Assembly: GCA_002104905.1 (NCBI GenBank)
Contig: MCFE01000112.1
Location: 103,008 to 167,007, forward strand
Reading direction: 5' to 3'
DNA: 64,000 nucleotides
Origin: Basidiobolus meristosporus CBS 931.73
Taxonomy: Eukaryota; Basidiobolomycota; Basidiobolomycetes; Basidiobolales; Basidiobolaceae
Shown: in pieces, positions 58,080-64,000 of the stretch
Layout: each line of letters starts with the position of its first letter
Position numbering within the stretch: the stretch's first letter is position 1
Notes under the pieces: generated by a model
Databases searched by the model: none
Seen by the model: only the letters and a program-made list of their open reading frames with translations
What the model was told of the DNA's origin: nothing
Translations under genes and position numbers: made by a program

Positions 58080-58500
58080 ATGTATGTATGTAAAGATGAT
58101 TAAGCAGGAAGCAATGGTATTTTTTGATTTGAATTCTGTGTGGAATACCCATGGTAATAATGGGTAATACAATAAAGCAGAATGATTTTTAGTGAAATGT
58201 ATGAGCAGTACCAGGGAGGGTAAAAAAGTAGCAATACCATAACAGCAGACTGTAGTTGATTGCTTACGCACCGTCAGGTTACCATAATAAGACCAGCCAG
58301 GAGCTGTACAAACACCATCAAAACACTGTCAAGTTTATTATCATATATGGCAAAAAAAATATTTATCAAAAATTGGTTGGCCTTCTGTCAGAATCCTACC
58401 AAGTTATCATTAAGATTCTGTGGAATGACAAGGTGCAGGTATTGATACAGCATTACAACAGGATCCTGACAATTTGATCTAGTTTGGATCTACCTGCAAT
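58080..58500. repeat. Dispersed repeat shared with 23.64-24.50 kb
   Basis: Shares AAGCAGGA[AG]..AT.GTATTTTTTGATT, GTGTGGAATACC and GATCTAG.TTGGATC.ACCTGCA with the earlier copy, in the same order. Confidence 0.45.
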
Positions 58501-58509
58501 TTCTAACTT

Positions 58510-59165
58510 TTTTCATATGGACTCCAATACAAGATGAAGTGTATATGAGTTTGGGCAGTACTCAATGGTGTTACTGCCTCAAACTGCTCATACCAGTTGT
58601 CATACTTGGCACTCTTTACCTGTATCAGCAGCCTAACAAGCTCATCTAGGCTCAGGCCTTGAGTACCAGGATAGGTACAGACTCTAGCAGTGAAGAATGA
58701 TGGCATCTTAAAGATTGGCTCTAGCAAATAATCATAGCCATTGATACTTAAATTGAAAACTGTTGAGCTATCCAGAGTTAGTGCAGTCACTAAAGATAGC
58801 TCTTATACTTGACAGTGGCTATCACAGTTGAACCTGTTGTGATTGACTGTAGAAACTTTCTGAATCATCCCCTTGGGGTACAACCATGTGTATTTATGGC
58901 TATTGTTTCCTTCTATCAAGTGCCAAATGTCCACAAAGAGCTGGTACTGAGTAGCTGGGGTATGCTGTGTACCAGCTTGCTTGTGCAAGGCGCAAATTTC
59001 ATTCCACTCATGCCTAAACTTGCTGGCTGCAAATGAAGTAGCAACTGGAGTACAGTGAAAAAAGAGTAGTTGGTTAAGATGCTTGAATTAATGAGCATCT
59101 TGCAAGGTCTAAGTAGTACCATAGTTGCTACACATGCAAAGGCGGCCTCTGGGTGAGTATTCTTG
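58510..59165 (-). pseudogene. Decayed paralogue of the F-box-like gene
   Basis: Aligns with 47757-48400 over about 650 bp. The last 80 codons keep FNLSINGYDYLLEPIF, then MPSFFTARVCT and QVKSAKYDNWYEQFEAVT. Upstream there is a stop (TAA at about 58802, CTTATACTTGACAG versus CTTGTACCCGACAG) and further frame breaks. The N-terminal F-box-like part is not recognisable. A large share of the differences are CpG in the island copy and TpG or CpA here. Confidence 0.9.
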
Positions 59166-59169
59166 ATTC

Positions 59170-59995
59170 CTTTGTCATTCATTCTTTTTCCATAATCATT
59201 GGTTATTGCAGCAGTATTCTGGCAAACATGCTTCATTTCCTCCATTTATCCTCTTCCATCAGTAAGTACACCCTGCTTGGTGTATGTGTACTTGTATCTG
59301 ATCCTTAAGGTAGAGACCACATTACCCAGAAGTGGGCCAATGTTCTGCTCCACTATTGGAAGAGAGGCCCCACTTCCATGGCTGCCTGCAAAACAAACCA
59401 CTATGGGTAGGATTTGCACTAACTTTATTGAGACTTTGGATATAGTAAAGAGCAAGCAGGAGATGTACCAAACCATTGACAAGATAAACAGCCATATCTT
59501 GATGCTAATGCACAGGCTAATAAAGCACTTGGAAGCACCAACAGCACTATGTGTTCAATAAGCAGCAACACACATAAAGGAGACAGTTGCAAGAGTGAAT
59601 ATTATACCATAGCCTATGCCTTGAGAGGTTCAAGCATAGTATAAGAGTAGCCAGGACACTTAGGATATATACAGACTGATTAGACTTGTATAGCATGGAA
59701 CATGTAAGACTAAGTGAACAGAAAATCTTGAACCATATTTACATGGCCAATCAACCTAAAGTAGAATGGAATAGCAGAGAATCCGTGGGCTGCTTGAAAA
59801 CAGGACTGGGAATAACTAGAGAACATAGCAGTGGAGTTGTATTGGTAGGAGAGCCTAACTTTGGCATCCTGATACAATGGTTTGACTGGTAATGCCCACA
59901 ATGCTTTATATATGTGGCAAATATACATGAATTAAGAGAAAGCATTTGCACTGTCCATTTAGTTTACCCCTCACTCTGTAGAGAATCTATTGTTA
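59170..59995. other. CpG-poor DNA, no gene recognised
   Basis: Two plus-strand frames (59199-59561, 120 residues; 59686-59892, 68 residues) have no recognisable domain, start context or conservation within the window. Confidence 0.3.
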
Positions 59996-59999
59996 GATA

Positions 60000-60599
60000 T
60001 CTCTATGATTTTGTATCTGAGTTATCACAATTGTTGGTATATTGGGTGTTTTCCATAGGCTTGTTGTACTGCTCATCATGAGCAGTGCATTCATTGCCAT
60101 ATTGGGTATCATTTGTAGGCTGTGTATCCTGGACAGGGCAACCCTCAGCACACTGTCTTTACCACTGGTACTGAGCACTGTGCATCTTGCACAAGGGGTG
60201 AATCATAACAATAGGATACAAAGAGTCACCATCCAAGCATTCCAATCCTCCCTGCCAGGCATGCTTAGAAGCATTGGCAACCCCCTCAGCTTCAAGACTG
60301 GCCCTGCCTGGAACTTTCCATTGAAGCTCTTGTCACTGTTGGTATTGGCAGTATTTTGGTTGTTGTTCCTTCTGGTAATTGTGACAAACACCTGCCATAA
60401 TAACAGGACTTGGGCATTTGCTGTTTCAGCAGTGGATATGACTCAGATGCTCTTGTAGCAGTCTGTTGGATGCTGAGCACATGGCAAACTATGATATTGA
60501 ACTCTTTTAGATTAGACTACCAAGAGCAAGTAATTGGAGCAGCAATGGTGGTTTGAAGAGAGGCAACACCTAAGATTGCTGTAAAGGGGTATAATGCAT
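60000..60599 (-). pseudogene. Decayed paralogue of the small secreted protein
   Basis: Aligns with the gene at 34473-35047 from its start (ATG at 60599, GCATCTTG context shared) to its acidic tail. VFVTITRRNNNQNTANTNSD corresponds to VFTTVTRKHDN and AGPVLK to AGPSLE. In this copy the sequence crosses the point where copy A is frameshifted in a single frame, but it has other stops and frameshifts. CpGs of the island copy are mostly TpG or CpA. Confidence 0.85.
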
Positions 60600-60852
60600 C
60601 TTGGACAACAGCTGATTACTTAGACTGCAACGGCATAGCCTCCCCTAAATTGGGTAGCTTAGGAATATGTCAAAACTATCCATGGTACTACATGGATTCA
60701 TTGACAGCAGCCACTAACTGCTCTCAATTTAAAGAATTACACGGATCCATTGACTAATTGCTCTTAATCTGGCTATTATGCAGGGGGGTGCTTCTCAAAA
60801 TAAAAGTTTTAAATATCGTAACATAGAGACTATACACTGCTGACGTTAGGTC

Positions 60853-61201
60853 TGTTGTAAAAATTTGTAATTCCACCTAAATACTCACCTAACTTAGTCA
60901 CTTAGATCATCACCTTCAGATCCTAGAGAATACTGACCAAATTCCTTGTTGGGATTTACTTAGAATATTTTCACCAAAATACCAGGTACCCAGAACATGA
61001 AAATTCTCAAGGTTGTCCAAACAGCCCCAAACTTTGCACACATGTTCTTGGGACCTTCCTTAACCTATTCTATGTGTTTGTAATGCCAAGACCATGTAAA
61101 AATATAAATACTACTTTTACATTCATTAAATCATTAAGTGAAAACCACTTAATCTACTTGTTCTCCAAATCACTTCTAATATCTCCAAGACTCTTACAAC
61201 A
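60853..61201 (+). repeat. 5' LTR of the Copia element
   Basis: A 349-bp LTR, TGTTGTAAAAATTTG...CTCTTACAACA. It is related to the solo LTR at 31259-31605. Confidence 0.9.
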
Positions 61202-61213
61202 GGTTATGAGCCC
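61202..61213 (+). promoter_or_regulatory. Half-tRNA primer-binding site (iMet anticodon type)
   Basis: GGTTATGAGCCC directly follows the LTR and is the complement of GGGCTCATAACC, the anticodon region of fungal initiator Met tRNA. This is the priming mode known from Drosophila copia. The ATG of Gag (61206) lies inside the site. Confidence 0.85.
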
Positions 61214-63612
61214 CAAGCTGTCACTCTCTGCAATGTCTACTACTGCTATTACCGGAATTTTTCCCTCTGCTGAATAGTTGGATGGATCTAACTACTAAGT
61301 GTGGAAGGTGAAGATGAAGATGCTTCTACAAGAAAGAGGCCTTTGGGATATTGTCATGGGAGAAGAATGCCCTCCTAAAAGCGTGGGAGAGGAAACCTTA
61401 AAGTACCAGAAGAAAGAACAAAGTGCCTTTAACTGCATTTGCCTTAATGTCAAGGACAAATTGCTAATTCAATGCTCAAGAGCAAAAACGGCAAAGAATG
61501 CCTGGAAGGCATTAGAAGACACCTACCAGTCATGTTCAACTGCTAAGAAAATGTATCTGAGAAGAAAATTCTTTACTACAAAGATGCTGCCAGGAGAAGA
61601 TATGAAAAACCTAATTAACAGAATTACCCTGCTGGTAGATGAGATGGAATCTGTGGGCATACCAACTACTGAGGAGGATGTGATAGTTACCATCCTGAAT
61701 AGCCTGACAGACAAGTTTCAGGGCCTTGTATCAGCCCTAGAGTCCAGAACTGAAGATTTGACCTTAAATTACATATATGGAAGGCTCCTGGATGGAGAAT
61801 TAAGAAAATCAAGCGCCAAATAGAAGGAAGAAGAAAATGCTTTAATAAGCAATGATAACCAACAAAAGAGGTACCTAAGACTCTACAAAGGCAACAACAA
61901 CCTATTTTGCAACTACTGCAAAAGGAAAGGACACACATCAGACCGGTGTCTCAAAAAGAGATATTATAAGCAAAAGAAGACTGAATATGGAAATGCTGCA
62001 ACAACTGAAGATAGACTGTTCATATCTGTACTAAGTATGACCACAAACAAGGATTCTCAGACGTGGTATATTGACTCTGGAGCTTCTCAACACTTTACAC
62101 ACCAAAAAGAACTTTTAACCCAATATCAAGAAATTCTAATTATGAAGATTTTCATGGGTGACAATAGAACACTTGATGCAGTGGGAGAAGGAACTATCCA
62201 AGTAAACCTTAGAAGCAGTAAAGGAAGCCATACACTGACCTTTGAAGAAGTACTCTATGTACCAGAAGTAGCCAAGAACCTACTCTCTGTAAGCAAGGCC
62301 ACAGCAGAAGGACTCAGTTTCAGTTTTGACAATTCTGGATGCAGGATCACTGATCAAAATGGTGCCCATATTGCTTTGGGCATCAGAGATCAGAATCTAT
62401 ACAAGTTGACTTATATTCCATCATATTTGGAAGCCAATTTAAGTAACTTAAATGAAGAAACACCAATGCTTTGGCACAGGAGATTTGGACACATCAATCT
62501 TGATTATTTGCGTAAAATGATCAAAGATCAGCTGATATCTGGAGTGAAAATTGATCCCCCAGCTAATTTGGAGCACTGTGAAGCCTGCATATATGGGAAA
62601 CAAGCCAGACAACCGTTCAAGAGCTCTGGGTTAATCAAAATTAAGAAAAAATTAGATCTAATTCACTCAGATCTGTGTGGACCTATGCAAAATTTATCCT
62701 TAGGCGGGATGAAGTATTTAATCCCTTTTATTGATGATTATACAAGATACACATGGGTCTACTTCATGGAGAGAAAGGAAGAAGCTCTGTCTAAGTTTGG
62801 GGAGTTTAAAGCCACGGTGGAGAGAGAAATTGGTGAAAAAATCAAGAAAATACGATCTGACAATGGTGGAGAATATACCTCAAAACTCTTTGTCCACTTC
62901 TGCAAAATTCATGGGATAAAGCAAGCAACTACTGTACCATACTCCCCACAGCAAAATGGAGTAGCAGAACAAGCTAACAGATCAATAATTGATATGGCAA
63001 GATCTATGATCCATGATCAAAAAATTATCCTATGATTTTTGGGCGGAATCAGTTGCAACTGCTGTATATCTTAAAAACAGGAGTTATAACAGAATACTTT
63101 GTGATTCTACTCCATTTGAAGCATGGTATGGATACAGACCAAGTGCAGAACATCTAAGAATATTTGGGTGTACAGCATATGCCAAAAAACTGGCTGGAAA
63201 TCAGTCAAAATTTGAGCCAAAAAGTGTAAAATGCATATTTTTGGGCTACTGCAATGAGAGTAAGGCATACAGACTCTACAATACCAAAGCAAAGAAGCTG
63301 ATCAAGTCCAGGGATGTGTTGTTTGAAGAAAATTCAAAATTTTCACAAAAAATGACATCAGATGATGACAAAAATTTGATCTCAAGTCCACCAATTGTCA
63401 GGATTGAATCAGAGCAAAACAATCCAAATTTTTTCACTCCAGAGGACTCTACAACTGTGGTTCAGCCAGAATCAGCGCCCAGGAATATCCCAGAAGTGAT
63501 CATTCCAGTACCAAATGCCCAGAGATCCAATCAGACAAGAAATAGCCCAAATTACTATATCAATGTGGGTACAAACTTAGCCTATGCCTATTCAGTCCAT
63601 ATTGAGGGTTAG
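61206..63612 (+). pseudogene. Broken Copia Gag-protease-integrase
   Basis: One frame runs from ATG 61206 to about 63020 with three stops (TAG 61275, TAA 61296, TAG 61821). The order is Gag (LDGSNY and VWKVKMKMLLQERG at the start, 61230-61820), a CCHC zinc knuckle (CNYCKRKGHTSDRC, about 61915), a protease (WYIDSGASQHF, 62060), a GAG-pre-integrase HHCC domain (LWHRRFGHINL to HCEACIYGKQ), and an integrase core with HSDLCGP, SDNGGEY and NGVAEQ (D, D-35-E). After a frameshift in an A-run near 63020, the integrase C terminus continues (FWAESVATAVYLKNR, then LRIFGCTAYA) to 63612. The normal linker before RT (Ser/Pro/Asn-rich) is present but RT is not. Confidence 0.92.
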
Positions 63613-63757
63613 GGGGGAGGAAAGTCACCAAGTGGTGAAATCTTTATTTACTTATGACAAGTATCTAAAGAAGCCATGTTAATCTGAAGTTAGGGGGGGA
63701 GACAGTCACCAACAGGTGAAATCTTTATTTCAGTTGAAACAAAGAAGCCAGCGCTAC
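63608..63757 (+). repeat. 81-bp subtelomeric direct repeat, about 1.9 copies
   Basis: Two units start GTTAGGGGGG (63608 and 63689) and share AGTCACCAA..GGTGAAATCTTTATTT and AAAGAAGCCA. The purine-rich start resembles a Copia polypurine tract, so the units may be derived from the 3' untranslated end of the element. The TTAGGG-like start may instead reflect a telomere-addition scar. Confidence 0.8.
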
Positions 63758-63775
63758 TGTTGTAGCTTTGATATA

Positions 63776-64000
63776 AGGGTTAGGGTTAGGGTTAGGGTTA
63801 GGGTTAGGGTTAGGGTTAGGGTTAGGGTTAGGGTTAGGGTTAGGGTTAGGGTTAGGGTTAGGGTTAGGGTTAGGGTTAGGGTTAGGGTTAGGGTTAGGGT
63901 TAGGGTTAGGGTTAGGGTTAGGGTTAGGGTTAGGGTTAGGGTTAGGGTTAGGGTTAGGGTTAGGGTTAGGGTTAGGGTTAGGGTTAGGGTTAGGGTTAGG
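63776..64000 (+). repeat. Telomere, (TTAGGG) about 37 copies
   Basis: Perfect TTAGGG repeats from AGGGTTAGGG at 63776 to the last base. The G-rich strand reads outward, so this is the true right end of a chromosome or contig. Confidence 0.99.

Larger units (their letters stand above)
60853..63612 (+). mobile_element. Ty1/Copia element lacking RT, adjoining the subtelomere
   Basis: A 5' LTR (60853-61201), a half-tRNA primer site and a Gag-protease-integrase reading frame are present. Reverse transcriptase, RNase H and an identifiable 3' LTR are missing. Coding similarity stops where GGGTTAGGGGGGAGG begins (63606). It is therefore a 3'-truncated or internally deleted element about 165 bp from the telomere repeats. 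Confidence 0.9.

Noticed and set aside
63606-63625. Interstitial telomere array
   Set aside because: Only one TTAGGG-like unit is present at each 81-bp repeat start, so it is noted as a possible scar and not called a telomere array.

Overview
The window is a fungal chromosome end. It finishes in about 37 uninterrupted TTAGGG repeats (63776-64000, G-rich strand running off the right end). Short GT...CTNAC...AG introns can be recognised in decayed genes. The repeats are LTR retrotransposons, a Tnp2/CACTA-type transposase and a MITE family. A filamentous fungus, most likely a basidiomycete, fits best, but no rRNA, tRNA or housekeeping gene is present to fix the taxon.

Layout. 0.7-31.6 kb is CpG-poor, transposon-rich DNA. 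It holds a 732-bp foldback element, an apparently intact Ty3/Gypsy element with identical LTRs (4540-9477), a decayed sister copy nested in an older Gypsy remnant (10.9-15.9 kb), a Tnp2-like transposase split by a 209-bp MITE (20.8-23.1 kb), and reverse transcriptase and integrase fragments of another Gypsy lineage. 31.6-39.0 kb is a CpG-retaining gene island with small secreted-protein genes (some broken), a 351-residue orphan gene and a 1.5-kb segmental duplication. 39.0-42.6 kb is repeat DNA again. 42.7-56.1 kb is a second gene island with three minisatellites, a broken periplasmic-binding-like gene, a broken NIMA-like kinase, an intact F-box-like gene, and a cluster of Gly/Tyr-rich small secreted proteins. 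56.1-63.6 kb is CpG-poor and holds decayed paralogues of two island genes plus a Copia element that stops before its reverse transcriptase, next to the telomere.

How it fits together. Three families exist both as a CpG-retaining copy and as a copy in which many CpG sites have become TpG or CpA: the Gypsy element, the F-box-like gene and a small secreted protein. This points to methylation-linked or RIP-like mutation acting on duplicated or repeat-compartment DNA. The secreted Gly/Tyr-rich cluster is the most unusual locus. It grew by block duplication, and each of its five copies with a signal peptide carries an in-frame stop, at a different codon each time, while the reading frame around it is mostly still open.
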